Notes: generated from the sequence alone by a model not told the origin. A stretch of 64,000 nt of DNA from Azorinus chamasolen (GCA_963576725.1 OY755246.1:72327967-72391966); one strand, 5' to 3'; counted from the stretch's first letter, positions 10,908 through 22,490 are shown. Numbers and translations: made by a program.

Positions 10908-10943
10908 CTAAAAATAAACAAATTCAAAATCAGTTTCTACACT

Positions 10944-12658
10944 AACAAGATGTGTTTGTGAAACACTATGCCCCCTTGATATGATATTTGACCTTGAAGG
11001 ATGACCTTGATCTTGACATGTCACCCCTCAAACTGTGCAGCTTCATGGGGTACACATGCATACCAAATATCAAGTCTGTATGGTTCAAAAGTTATGGCCA
11101 ATGTTAAAGTTGGTGACCTTTGACCATAAAGTATGACCTTGACCTTGACATGTCACTCCTCAAACTGTGCGGCATCATGAGATACACATGCATACCAGTA
11201 TCAAGGCTGTATATCTACTGGTTCAAACGTTATGGCCAATGTTAATGTTGGTGACCTTTGACCTTCAAAGATGACCTTGAAATGTCACCCCTCAAACTGT
11301 GCAGCCAAATGAGAAACACATGTATACCAACTATCAAGTCTGTATCTCTACTGGTTCAAAAGTTATGGCCAATGTTAAAGTTGGTGACCTTTGACCCTGA
11401 AAGATGACCTTGACCTTGAAATGTCACCCCCAAACTGTGCAGATTCATGAGATACACATGCATACCAAATGTCAAGTCTGTATCTACAGGTTCAAAAGTT
11501 ATGGCCAATGTTAAAGTCGGTGACCTTTGACCCTAAAAGAGGACCTTTACCTTGACATGTTGCCCCTCAAAATGTGCAGCTTCATGAGATACACATGCAT
11601 ACCAAATATCAAGACTCTACCCCTATTGGTTAAAAAGTTATGGCCAATTTGAAATTGGTGACCTGTGACCCTGAAGGATGACCTTGACATTTAACCCCTC
11701 AAACTGTGCAGCTTTATGAGATACACAAGCATGCCACATATCAAGTCTCTATCTGTACTGGTTCAAAAGTTATGGCCAATGTTAAAGTCAGTGATTTGAC
11801 CATATGTTTGACCTCTGACCTTAAAGATGACCTTGACCTTGACATGTCACCCCTCAAAATGTGCGGCTTTATGAGATACATATGCAAGTATATATCAAGT
11901 CACTAGCTGTACTGGCTCAAAAGTTATGACCAATGTTAAAGTTACAGACAAAGAAACAGACAATTTGACCTTTGACCCTAAAGGATGACCTTGACCTTGG
12001 TATTTCACCCCTCAAAATGTGCAGCTTCATGAGATACACAAGCATGCCAAATATCAAGTCTCTATCTCCACTGGTCCAAACATTATGGCCAATGTTAAAG
12101 TCGGTGATTTGACCCATATATTTGACCTCTGACCTTGAAGGATGACCTTGACATGTCACCCCCTCAAAATGTGCGGCTTTATGAGATACATATGCATGCC
12201 AAATATCAAGTCTCTATCTGTACTGGCTCAAAAGTTATGACCAATGTTAAAGTTGCGTTAAAGTTACAGACAAAAAAGAAAAGAAAATTTGACCTTTGAC
12301 CCTGAAGAATGACCTTGACCTTGACATGTCACCCCTCAAAATGTGCAGCTTCATGAGATACACAAGCATGCCAAATATCAAGTCTCTATCTCTACTGGTC
12401 CAAAAGTTATGGCCAATGTTAAAGTCGGTGATTTGACCCATATATTTGACCTCTGACCTTGAAGGATGACCTTGACCTTGACATGTCACCCCTCAAAATG
12501 TGCGACTTTATGAGATACATATGCATACCCAATATCAAGTCTCTATCTGTACTGGTTCAAAAGTTATGACCAATGTTAAAGTTGCTGACAAACAAACAGA
12601 CAAACAAACAGACAGGGCAAAAACAATATGCCCCCCAGATCTGATCTGGGGGGCATAA
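10944..12658 (+). mobile_element. Family C element C1, full length
   Basis: The start is AACAAGA followed by the hairpin GTGTTTGTGAAACAC (10952-10966) and the tag ATGCCCCC (10968-10975). About ten units of ~130-180 bp follow, with core TGACCTTTGACC, GATGACCTTGACCTTGACAT, CTCAAACTGTGCAGCTTCAT and GTTCAAAAGTTATGGCC. An ACAAACAGACAAACAAACAG stretch precedes the terminal hairpin at 12628-12656. That hairpin has perfect 14-bp arms ATGCCCCCCAGATC and GATCTGGGGGGCAT around a single T. This is the cleanest example of the tag-hairpin layout. Confidence 0.88.
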
Positions 12659-12791
12659 AAAGATAGCAATACCTAAAACCTATCACGTCAGAGACCCTTT
12701 CAGCAATTACTTACTGAAAAAGTTATAGTCGGCTTCAGTTAGGTAATACAGACTGTATTGTACTGTAACAGTATGTTTGGACCCATTGATT

Positions 12792-13912
12792 AACAAGAGT
12801 ACCGCATACGGTACATAATACGCCCACTTGCAAACTTTTTCTGATTCAACATGCCTTATAAGTGTTGACATTTTCTAATCTGTGCTTCAGATCTTGATTT
12901 CCATATTAAGGTGATACTATTTTTTAAAAAAATGAAGTGAATATCTTATTAAATAAAAAAATTACAGCTAATCCTCATATTTGCAGATTTTTGTGAAGTG
13001 CAACGGCCATAACTCTGTAAAGACAAACTGAATGAACCTCAAAATAAACTCAGTTTCAGACTTTGTTGCTTAAAACATTTGTGTTAAGTTTCATTTATAT
13101 CATTTTAATAGTTTTCCCAGAAAACAAGACAAAACTATTTGCATGTATTTGCATTATTTTTTAAGGACAAGGGCCATAACTCCGAAACGACAAATCAAAT
13201 GAACCTGAGAATTGACTTAGCTTCAGGTCTTGATGCATTAAACATGTGTGTGAAGTTTCATTAATAACTGTCAAACAGCTTTCCCAGAAAACAGTGGACA
13301 AACAATATGCTTATATTTGCATTATTTTTTAAGTAAAAGGGCCATAACTCCAAAACGACAGATCAAATAAACCTCAGAATCGACTCAGCTTCAGATATTG
13401 ATGCATTAAACATTTGTGTGAAGTTTCATTAATATCTCTCAAATTGTTTTCCCAGAAAACAGCGGACAAGCTATTTGCATGTATTTGCATTAGTTTTTTT
13501 AAGGACAAGGGCCATAACTCTGAAACGAAAAATCAAATGAACCTCAGAATCGACTCAGCTTCAGATCTTAATGCATTAAACATTTGTGTGAAGTTTCATT
13601 AATATCTCTCAAACAGTTTTGCCAGAAAACAGCAGACAAACTATTTGCATTATTTTTTAATTACAAGGGCTATAACTCTGAAATGATAAATCAGTTGAAC
13701 CTCAGAATCAACTCAGCTTCAGATCTTGATGCAGTAAACATTTGTGTGAAGTTTCATTAATATCTGTCAAATAGTTTTCTGAGTAAACAGTGGACAAACA
13801 AAATGTTGACGGACGAACGAACGAACGAACAAACAAACGAACCAACGAACACGAACGAACGAACGGACAGGGCCACGCCAATATACGACCACCTTTATTA
13901 GGTGGGCATATA
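12792..13912 (+). mobile_element. Family D element D1, full length
   Basis: The start is AACAAGAG overlapping the hairpin GTACCGCATACGGTAC (12799-12814), then the tag TACGCCCAC. About five units of ~170 bp follow, with core GGGCCATAACTCTGAAACGA, AACCTCAGAATCGACTCAGC and GTGAAGTTTCATTAATATC. ACGAACGAACGAACG precedes the terminal hairpin at 13883-13911 (TATACGACCACCT and AGGTGGGCATATA). Units often carry one or two ATTTGCAT octamers. Its 3' end abuts the 5' cap of the family G element. Confidence 0.85.
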
Positions 13913-15308
13913 ACAAGAGCTGTCACAGGACAGCGCGCTCGACTATTCTCAGAATTGTTAGTGTAAAAATGCTTGATAGTGGACTAAAATAGTGTCCACT
14001 GATACTAGAAGCAAGTAATCAGTCTCAGTAAAATATCTTTAATAGCATTCAGGATGTAGGATCTCTTTGAACTCTTTAATGAAAGAGAAAAATGTAAGTG
14101 AAAAAGGGCAATAATTTCTGTTAAAATGCTTGACAGAGTAATGTACTCTTGCCTACATATGAAGCTTGAGGTGGTGAACAAGTGTTCCAAGTTTCAAAGC
14201 TTTATCTCAAAGGGTTATGTAAATAAGTGGACTTTAACAAACACCTTAACCAAAAGTTCTAAGTTAAAAAGGGCAATAATTCTGTCAGTTGCTTGACAGA
14301 GTTATGTACTCTTGCCTACAGATGAAGATTGTGGTGGTGAATATGTATTCCAAGTATAAAAGCTTTATTCTAAAGGTAAGAGGCAAAAAGTGGACTTTAA
14401 CAAAAACCTTAACCAAAAGTTCTAAGTTAAAAAGGGCCATAATTCTGTCAAAATGCTTGACAGAGTTACATACTCTTACCTACAGATGAAATTCTTGATG
14501 GTGTACAAGTGTTCCAAGTTTCAAAGCTTTATCTCAAAGGGTTATGTAAGTAAGTGGACCTTAACCAAAAGTTCTAAGTTAAAAAGGGCCATAATTCTGT
14601 CATAATGCTTGACAGAGTTATGTACTGATGAATATTCTGGTGGTGCACAAGTGTTCCAAGTTTTAAAGCTTTACCTCAAAGGGTTATGTAAATAAGTGGA
14701 CTTTAACAAACACCTTAACCAAAAGTTCTAAGTTAAAAAGGGCAATAATTCTGTCAATTGCTTGACAGAGTTATGTACTCTTGCCTACAGATGAAGATTG
14801 TGGTGGTGAATATGTATTCCAAATATCAAAGCTTTATTCTAAAGGTAAGAGGCAAAAAGTGGACTTTAACAAAAACCTTAACCAAAAGTTCTAAGTTAAA
14901 AAGGGCCATAATTCTGTCAAAATGCTTGACAGAGTTACGTACTCTTACCTACAGATGAAATTCTTGATGGTGTACATGTGTTCCAAGTTTCAAAGCTTTA
15001 TCTCAAAGGGTTATGTAAGTAAGTGGACTTTAACAAAAACCTTAACCAAAAGTTCTAAGTCAAAAAGGGCCATAATTCTGTCAAAATGCTTGACAGAGTT
15101 ATGTACTCTTGCCTACAGATAAAGATTGTGGTGGTGAACAAGTGTTCCAAATTTCAAAGCTTTATTCCAAAGGTAAGAGGCAAAAAGTGGACTTTAACAA
15201 AAACCTTAACCAAAAGTTCTAAGTTAAAAAGGGCCATAATTCTGCCAAAATGCTTGACAGAGTTATGTACTCTTATGTTATATAGGTATATCAACACTTG
15301 ATAGTTCC
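13912..15308 (+). mobile_element. Family G element, 3'-truncated, eight array units
   Basis: The start is AACAAGAGCTGTC, forming the hairpin GCTGTCACAGGACAGC, then GCGCTCGAC. Eight units of ~150-165 bp follow, with core GGGCCATAATTCTGTCAAAA, TGCTTGACAGAGTTATGTAC and AAAAGTTCTAAGTTAAAAAG. Units come in two subtypes, and a three-unit block repeats with a 469-bp period. The array breaks off at ~15290 and no terminal hairpin follows. Confidence 0.8.
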
Positions 15309-16353
15309 ATTCTAAGTAGGGATGTCAACGGCTAACCGGTTAACCGGTTAATCGTTCGGATGACCGATAATCGGTTACTAAATATGATATTCGATTACCT
15401 GAAATAAAAAACAAATATTAAAAATGTTAGTGTCATTCATTTTATAATGACACTAAAATCCCGAAAATTTAACTTTCTCTTCCCATCCATATCATAAAGA
15501 TTGCCCCCTATTGTGACAAACAAGCCCTCAAGGCAGATTAGTGATAGCATACATAGGTCTAAGGTGTCACCAGTAGATAAGCGCCAATCAAGCACATTTT
15601 GTTTTGATAACCACTGTATCATTAGGAGCAATTTGTTGTTTGCATATTGTTTGGGTCGAATGACAATACCCACTCAAGTGGATCAACACCTGTTTTGCAC
15701 AAGTTACTCGCTACATCAATTTGTGTTTAGTTAAAGAACATGTGAAGCAGCAATTCGTAACTACTCGTTGTATTCCGTCAGAGTTCGGACATAAGCTGAG
15801 GTGTTCCGAGTGGTGAAGCAGGATGAATTCATTCTTCTTACCAAATGTACGCAAGAAACAACGAACTATCCGAGCTATCAATGTGTAGCCATGTGGGCAG
15901 AATTCCTTCGCTAAACACACGTTACGGCAGATAAAATAGAGGTGAACTCTATACCTTTGAGTTTTAATAGATACAGCTGCAGTATGAAAATAATAATTTG
16001 CAAATGCAATCGAAAGCGAGTTTCGAGTAGCCGAATAGAACTCGCCGGAAGTGCGTTTGCATTATCTCCCTTGATGATAATCTGACAGCTAGAACGCAGA
16101 TACTTTGTTGTTGGGTCTGTTGACGTATCTTTGAGAAAATTTAGTCATTACATTTATTCATTGGTCGGATTTGTTTTGAAAACCGGTTTTAATAGAACAA
16201 TATATTAAACACCAGACACACACGAACTTCGACAAATTTGTAATGTCGCTGTATAATAGCCAAACATTTCCCGATTAACCGGTTAACCGGTCGAAAGAAT
16301 GAACGATTAATCGGTTAGTGAAAAACCCGATTATTGACATCCCTAATTCTAAG
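15309..16353. mobile_element. hAT-type transposon (hAT1), non-autonomous, with 8-bp TSD
   Basis: The 8-bp direct repeat ATTCTAAG lies at 15309-15316 and 16346-16353. The 1029-bp element between has terminal inverted repeats TAGGGATGTCAA and TTGACATCCCTA. Subterminal ACCGGTTAACCGGTTAATCG blocks are also inverted at the other end (CGATTAACCGGTTAACCGGT). An 8-bp TSD with TAGGG ends fits the hAT superfamily. Short internal frames show no transposase motif. Confidence 0.88.
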
Positions 16354-17339
16354 CTTGATATACAAATGTTAAGCCAGCCTTATTCTCAAATGCACAATAT
16401 CAAACATGGACACTTTCGGTGAAGAAATAATTATTTAATTAAGAATTTTAAGTTTTCATATAATAATTAGTAATCATGTGCCATAGATAAATGATAATAG
16501 TAGTAAAACTAATAATACATTACTTATGGTATATGTATCAGAGACTGAGAATTGTTTGGATCCTGATGAAGAATGTATGTAAGTCGCTTATCAGGGGTAA
16601 TATCTGTGATAGTACGCCAGTATAATTTCAGATAGTTGTTACTTTGAAAAGCCCTAATGTTCTTAACAGGTGGAATCAGTCAGTCGGTGCTAGCTTTGTT
16701 GTTAACTGAATGATATAATAACCTCTTTACATTTGCGAATCCGTTGACAACCATATAAGATAGATGGAGTAATATCACTGGGGTTAGAATATTAAGAGTC
16801 TTAACACACTGACAACCGTATGGTACACAATTTATTAGCATCATTCCATTCAGTCCGACAGGGTTTCACGGGTTCACACTGACCAAGCATGCTGATCCAG
16901 TTGGACAGCATGTGATTGGCTGAAATTCAGTGACTCGCCTACTCCTCCCCCTCTTGCATATTCAACAGGGAGTTCTGGTTTAGTTTTTGAACAGACAAGT
17001 ACAAAAAAAAAATATTCGGGTTTACACGAACGGCAAAACACCAGCCGGGAAAATGTAGTTTTATATTTACTGGGTGGCAACGGCCACCCCTTTCTATGTG
17101 TTAGAAATTCTAACACTTATATAATAATCATATTTCTACAACTATCCTTAGTTTGGATTTTCATACTGGACATTTACTTGCATATGATTTCTTATTTGAT
17201 GATCTTGTCATACCTGTATATGATTTGGAAATATATTAATTACAACACTGAAACTACAAAATGGACTCGTTCATTTCTCCAAGCCGGACTTCCACTGTCA
17301 TACATTCATAATTTTCAATTCGGATACAATGAAATTCAT
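16354..17339. other. Intronic, nothing recognised
   Basis: Almost 1 kb of intron without a recognised family. A GTTTGGATCCTGATGAAGAA at about 16554 is half of a K foldback. Confidence 0.4.
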
Positions 17340-17436
17340 CAGTACAGAACTTACCTACAGATAATGTTTGTGTTGATTAACAAGTGTTCCAAGTTTCAAA
17401 GCTTTATTCCAAAGGTTAGAAGCAAAAAGTGCTCAG
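17340..17436 (+). repeat. Family G array fragment
   Basis: Contains AACAAGTGTTCCAAGTTTCA and AAAGCTTTATTCCAAAGGTTA, matching the second half of a family G unit. No cap is present. Confidence 0.7.
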
Positions 17437-17507
17437 GTTAGTTGTCATTTATCAGTTAGCTCAGGCTAGTTCTCTTTTATCAGTTAGCTCAGGTTAGTTC
17501 ATTTTAT
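17428..17507 (+). repeat. Short tandem repeat, ~33-bp unit
   Basis: About two and a half copies of a unit containing GCTCAGGTTAGTT and TTTTATCAGTTA. It lies immediately below the donor of the NAT10 exon at 17536. Confidence 0.7.
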
Positions 17508-17535
17508 CTACAGACCACGAATATGTGAAACAAAC

Positions 17536-17597
17536 CTTTCATTAAACCTCCCAACAACATCCTGATGAGCCTCAGTTCTGTACCGAGTATGAACATC
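17536..17597 (-). CDS. NAT10: NAT10 coding exon 5
   Basis: A 62-bp exon that enters in phase 0 and leaves in phase 2. The acceptor is ATATTTCAG and the donor GTTTGT. It reads DVHTRYRTEAHQDVVGRFNE plus the first two bases of an Arg codon. The vertebrate protein has DVHSRYRTEAHQDVVGRFNE at this place, so the match is nearly complete. It joins in frame to exon 6. Confidence 0.97.
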
Positions 17598-17599
17598 CT

Positions 17600-17924
17600 G
17601 AAATATATCAGAAATAGTGTTACCATTTCACCCTTGTGCCAGCTAGAACTTTAGATAAGTGCTGTAGTGATATATCCAAATCTTTTATTTCTTAACTGTT
17701 GCTGATGAAGGCTGATGAAGGCTAGTCTAGGTTGATCTAGGCATCTTATAGTTGAGACACTTCAGAGTATTATGAGCCCATCTGATTTCCAAACTCAATT
17801 TATTCTGTTGAGTTCTGCGACATATTGCATATACATAATAGTTTTGTCACACTGATTAACCATGTGGATCTTAGCACTCCACATTTGTTGTTAAGGACTA
17901 GACTTCCCTTTGTAAGTTGCTAGA
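17600..17924. other. Intronic, nothing recognised
   Basis: No feature recognised apart from a short GCTGATGAAG doublet at about 17702. Confidence 0.4.
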
Positions 17925-18215
17925 AGCAGAAGACCTCCTGTGTGTGTGGGGGGGGGGGTCTGTTTCTCCTGGAAGCAAACCATGATAAGTTTTGGTCTGC
18001 TATTAATGTGATTTACTATAGATGTGTTTGTTAATGGTCTGTTAAGAGCAGACCTATGGGGTCTGCTAGAAGACAACCCCTCTTTAGGTATGGTAGGAGC
18101 AGACCTCTTCATTTGAGGTCTGGTATAAGTAGACCTTGTTTTGGGGTCTGCTATGAGCAGACCTCATTTGAAGTTTACTAGGAGCTGACTCTGTTTGAGG
18201 TCTGCTAGAACCTTA
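17925..18215. repeat. Degenerate tandem array of self-complementary ~30-bp units
   Basis: The motif GGTCTGCTAGRAGCAGACCT and its degenerate relatives recur about eight to ten times at ~30-bp spacing. Each motif is itself a palindrome, so the array is a string of potential hairpins. A run of twelve G occurs at about 17948-17959. Confidence 0.7.
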
Positions 18216-18360
18216 ATTCTTAACCAACCCCCATCATGCTGTACTCATTAGAAAGGTAATTTTAATGAGTACCCACAATAAAGTGCAGTGTGGACTCTAG
18301 CTTTCCTTAATACTAATACTTCTCTTATCTAGGTTTGCACTGCCATGAAGAAAATATGAA

Positions 18361-19041
18361 GAAAGAATATGTGTTTGTGAAACCCTACATTATACCCCCA
18401 CACCACCCTAATAGGCTAGCTGGCCAAATATGAAGTCTCTATGTGAAGTTGGTGACTTGACTTATTTATAATAATGATAGTGTCATGAAGATTCGGCTAC
18501 AAATGTGACCTCTAGAGTGTTCACGAGGTTGTTCTACTATTTCACCTAGTGACCTAGTTTTTGACCCCACATGACCCATTTTCAAACTCGCCCCAGATTT
18601 TATTAAGACATTCATTCTGACTAAATTTCATGAAGATTGGACAACAAATGCGACCTCTAGAGTGTTTACGAGGTTTTTCTACTATTTGACCTAGAGACCT
18701 AGTTTTTGACCCCACATGACCCATTTTCAAAGTTATCCGAGATTTTATTAAGACAATCATTCTGACTAAGTTTCATGAAGATTGGACGACAAAAAATGTG
18801 ACCACTAGTGTCCACAAGGTTTTTCTACTGTTTGACCTAGTGACCTAGTTTTTGACTAAACATGACCCACTTTTGAACTCGTCCGAGATTTTATCAAGAC
18901 AATCATTCTGACCAAGTTTCATGAAGATTGGACTAAAATTGTGACCACTAGAGTGTTCACAAGTAAATTGTTGACAACGCACGACGCACACTGCACGCCG
19001 GACAATCAAGTCTCCCAAAAGCTCACCCTGAGCTATGCTAA
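18361..19041 (+). mobile_element. Family I element: mosaic caps, TTTGACCTAG array
   Basis: The 5' part has GTGTTTGTGAAAC (18371) and TATACCCCC (18391), which look like a family C hairpin with a family E tag. Three units of ~145 bp follow, with core GTGACCTAGTTTTTGACC, CATGACCCATTTTCAAACTC and TTTCATGAAGATTGGAC. The 3' side has AACGCACGACGCACACTGCA and a decayed family A hairpin (AGCTCACCCTGAGCTATGCT). This is either a mosaic element or two fragments side by side. Confidence 0.6.
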
Positions 19042-19220
19042 AACTACAGTAAAAGCCTGTTTTAAGCATCTATTTACTGCTTATAAGTATGTTTTAAATA
19101 GCAGTTTGTTGCCCATGCAGGGCAAATGTAATGCAGAAAACTCTTTCATGGGTTTTTGTATTCCAGTAAATCCTCGCTGATCCAAACTTTGAGTAAAGAA
19201 AAACTTTTTTAAGCTGGTGG

Positions 19221-19297
19221 CTGCTTTATGCAGGGCAAAAGTCATGCAGAAAATTCTCAGGAGCTTTCTGCACGAATTTAACCCTGCATTAAGTAGA
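19221..19297. repeat. J foldback (TGCAGGG type)
   Basis: The left arm CTTTATGCAGGGCAAAAGTC and the right arm AATTTAACCCTGCATTAAG pair, with GCAGAAA/TTTCTGC and TCTCAGGAGC near the apex. A half copy lies at 19104-19160, and another copy is at 33985-34040. Confidence 0.7.
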
Positions 19298-19475
19298 TGT
19301 ATGTCTGTCTTAAAGACTGATAATGCCAGTTATTTCAGTATTTGGATGAGCGAAGTTTTAATGCTTTTATGTCCAACATTCAAAGATCCAAAATTAGATC
19401 TCTTTCTCTAATTGTCACTGAAGACAGGTTTTATTGTACAAAAATAATGCCAAGCTTGACTGTGTAGCCACTAAC

Positions 19476-19598
19476 CATGGTCATGGCGTAGAGTTGTTTG
19501 AGTGAGGACATGGAGTTGAGCAGTATGATGATTATTCCTCCCCCTTCCACCGTCTCTATAGTCCTGGCCAGCAAGTTGGGCGTCAGGGCCTCAAAATC
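19476..19598 (-). CDS. NAT10: NAT10 coding exon 4
   Basis: A 41-codon exon in phase 0 at both ends, with acceptor GATTTTAG and donor GTTAGT. The product starts DFEALTPNLLARTIETVEGG, then GIIIILLNSMSSLKQLYAMT and M. The vertebrate counterpart has the same DFEALTPNLLARTVETVEGG block. It belongs to the conserved N-terminal DUF1726-type domain of the family. Confidence 0.97.
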
Positions 19599-19734
19599 CT
19601 AAAATCATGATGAATATTTCTAATCGTTTACGGAGATAGATATGATTACTAAATAATCTGCTGACATATGAAATCTAAATATCATACCCTGTACCTGTAT
19701 ACCTGATGAAGAAATAATGACTATCAATATCAAA

Positions 19735-20901
19735 TACACTCCACTCTCGTTATGGCCAACTCGCTTGATACGAATTTCTTGTTGTCACAAAGTTTTTGTA
19801 AAGTCCCAACTTTTCTTCCTATATATTCTATATAAGTTTTTAAGACGAATTCGAACTGACCACATTTTCGATAAGTCAAAGTCATTTTCCATCCCCAAAG
19901 TGTCTGATTTCATGTAATTATCGGTGTTTGTATCAAGTCACACCTCTCAGTCTGATTGAGTTTGAGGTGTGAATTGGACCTTTTGATCTGATGCAGACAA
20001 TGTACGCCTGGTGAACGGGACACCGGTAATTACAGTGTTTGTGGGTAAACAATCACTGATGTCTGATAATTTTCGAACTGTGGAACAATGCCAAAATGAG
20101 TGAACGTTATTTAGTAAAATAACCCATTACCGTCCATGCGTCCTAAGTGTCAGTCATGACTACTGTAGTACGAAAGAGAACTCTCAGGCGTCCTCGCTTC
20201 CGGATGATGTCGGAGAAATTGGAATAAAAATTGAGGCCACTTCCTCATTTTATTACCAATTCATGCCGTTTATCATTGAATTCAATCGTTTGCTTGAGTA
20301 ATATACGTGCCACAATAAGATACCCAACAGCTCAGGGCAAATCGTGTAAAATGAGGTAAACATTTTGATACGTCTGGTTTCCTGAATATGGTTCTTACAT
20401 GTACTGGAAGAGCACGAAGCGGTAACCACCCAGAATCAAAGCTCGTTCCCATGTGATTGCTTATTTCCAGGGCCCGTTGATTAAGGGATTACCCAATAGA
20501 AATGGTGTAAACAAATGATGGGTTTTAAAAATTTGCCAAACCAACGGTGATTAATTCAATTGTAGAGGCAAAACGGATCTGAAAATTGGACAGGGCCTTG
20601 CAAATTAGGGCATGGTATCATTAATAGGGTAGGACAGACAGAAGTTTGTAGGCCTACACCCAGTAATGGATCAACATGCACATGTCCAATTCTTATAACA
20701 CAGAGTGCGATTCCTTTACATAATGTGAAGACTAAATTATACAAGTACAGGTTTGACTGTAATATGGAAGCTTGTTTAGGTGAACGTAATGAAAGAAACT
20801 GGATTTTTAGAAAATGGCATGTGTTTTTTTTAGTTGAACTCTCGATGAGTCAAAGTTTTTTACAGGTCCCTACAAACTCAACATAACGAGAGTCGACTGT
20901 A
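19735..20901. mobile_element. TA-flanked TIR DNA transposon, non-autonomous
   Basis: The left end TACACTCCACTCTCGTTATG and the right end CATAACGAGAGTCGACTGTA are inverted copies with two mismatches. TA stands at both ends (19735-19736 and 20900-20901), as in Tc1/mariner-type elements. The ~1.16-kb interior has no recognised transposase. Confidence 0.65.
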
Positions 20902-20969
20902 GATCTATTTTTATACTTGCATATGAACACAGGTATGTTTAGCCATTGCAGAAATTGTAGAATCAGATC

Positions 20970-21175
20970 TACAGTAAAACCTCTCTACAACAGACACTAA
21001 TTTGTGTTAATTATTTGGTATTTAGGGCAGGTGGGTGCTTAAAGCAAGGTGAAAGTAAAACAAAACGCTCCTATAGGAGCGTTGTTTTACTTTCACCTTG
21101 CTTTAAGCACCCACCTGTCTTTAACACAAAATACTTAATGTAATTTAGTGGCCGTTATAGAGAGGTTTTACTGTA
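20970..21175. mobile_element. TA-flanked palindromic MITE, ~100-bp arms
   Basis: The two halves are inverted copies from the outer TACAGTAAAACCTCTCTA to the apex GCTCCTATAGGAGC at about 21068. Inner blocks GGTGGGTGCTTAAAGCAAGG and TGAAAGTAAAACAA are shared by both arms, and TA lies at both ends. The whole 202-bp element can fold into one hairpin. Confidence 0.8.
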
Positions 21176-21416
21176 TATTATTTCATAAGCAAAGAAACTG
21201 GATTTTTAGGAAGGATTTTTATAGGAAGGAGCCATCTGATTTAGGTCAACTCTGGTCAAAAGACGTCTCTTTCAGGTAAATAAATGCATACCTTTCTACC
21301 CATTATAATAATTTTATCATCTCCAAATTACTATGGAGGGGTAACAAAACCAATTCATAAAGATACAGCTTTCAAAACCAAAACAAAATTTACTGACTTT
21401 GAAAATAATTAGTTAC

Positions 21417-21588
21417 CTGTAAGATGCACATCCCATACGTACTGCCCAGTATCTTGTGTGTCTCTGCATAGTAGCAGTACCTAATGTCTGTTGCTGTCAC
21501 AAAAAGTTCAAATGGGTCATCCTCTTTGATGTCTATACTGCCACTCTTGATCTTCTTCTGTAGTTTTCTCATCCTCTTCTTCCTGTGC
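21417..21588 (-). CDS. NAT10: NAT10 coding exon 3
   Basis: A 172-bp exon that enters in phase 2 and leaves in phase 0, with acceptor TTGTAG and donor GTAACT. The joined Thr codon is followed by HRKKRMRKLQKKIKSGSIDI, then KEDDPFELFVTATDIRYCYY and AETHKILGSTYGMCILQ. The vertebrate protein has HRKKRMRQLQKKIKNG and DDPFELF at the same place. No disruption is present. The 21680-22490 minisatellite starts 92 bases upstream of the acceptor. Confidence 0.97.
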
Positions 21589-21679
21589 CTACAATGAAAC
21601 TTTTAAGTTTAACCCTTATCCCGCTATTCCTCACCTGAGTGGCATTTGCAAACAGCTTGGATACAGAGGAGACTCAAGT

Positions 21680-22490
21680 AACTAGGCATCTCATCAACCT
21701 GTACCTAGGCATCTCATCAACATCCAACCTGTAACTAGGCATCTCATCAACATCCAACCTGTAACTAGGCATCTCATCAACATCCAACCTGTAACTAGGC
21801 ATCTCATCAACATCCAACCTGTAACTAGGCATCTCATCAACATCCAACCTGTAACTAGGCATCTCATCAACATCCAACCTGTAACTAGGCATCTCATCAA
21901 CATCCAACCTGTAACTAGGCATCTCATCAACCTGTAACTAGGCATCTCATCAACATCCAACCTGTAACTAGGCATCTCATCAACATCCAACCTGTAACTA
22001 GGCATCTCATCAACATCCAACCTGTAACTAGGCATCTCATCAACATCCAACCTGTAACTAGGCATCTCATCAACCTGTAACTAGGCATCTCATCAACATC
22101 CAACCTGTAACTAGGCATCTCATCAACCTGTAACTAGGCATCTCATCAACATCCAACCTGTAACTAGGCATCTCATCAACATCCAACCTGTAACTAGGCA
22201 TCTCATCAACATCCAACCTGTAACTAGGCATCTCATCAACATCCAACCTGTAACTAGGCATCTCATCAACATCCAACCTGTAACTAGGCATCTCATCAAC
22301 CTGTAACTAAGCATCTCATCAACATCCAACCTGTAACTAGGCATCTCATCAACATCCAACCTGTAACTGGGGCATCTCATCAACATCCAACCTGTAACTA
22401 GGCATCTCATCAACATCCAACCTGTAACTAGGCATCTCATCAACATCCAACCTGTAACTAGGCATCTCATCAACATCCAACCTGTCTCAC
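21680..22490. repeat. Minisatellite, 30-bp unit, about 28 copies
   Basis: Tandem copies of AACTAGGCATCTCATCAACA plus TCCAACCTGT. At least five copies lack the 7 bp CATCCAA and are 23 bp long. Translated frames such as MPSYRLDVDE repeats are artefacts. Both flanks carry CTTGGATACAGAGGAGACTC, the left arm of a K foldback, and the unit equals its right arm, so the array seems to have grown from that arm. Confidence 0.92.

Noticed and set aside
12628..12656. Rho-independent terminator at the GC-rich hairpin followed by A/T
   Set aside because: The locus is eukaryotic, and the same hairpin type recurs at element ends, where it pairs with the 5' tag.
14289..15301. Repeated 66-residue open frames starting MLDRVMYSCLQ
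   Set aside because: They coincide with family G array units and have no independent start, conserved domain or unique sequence.
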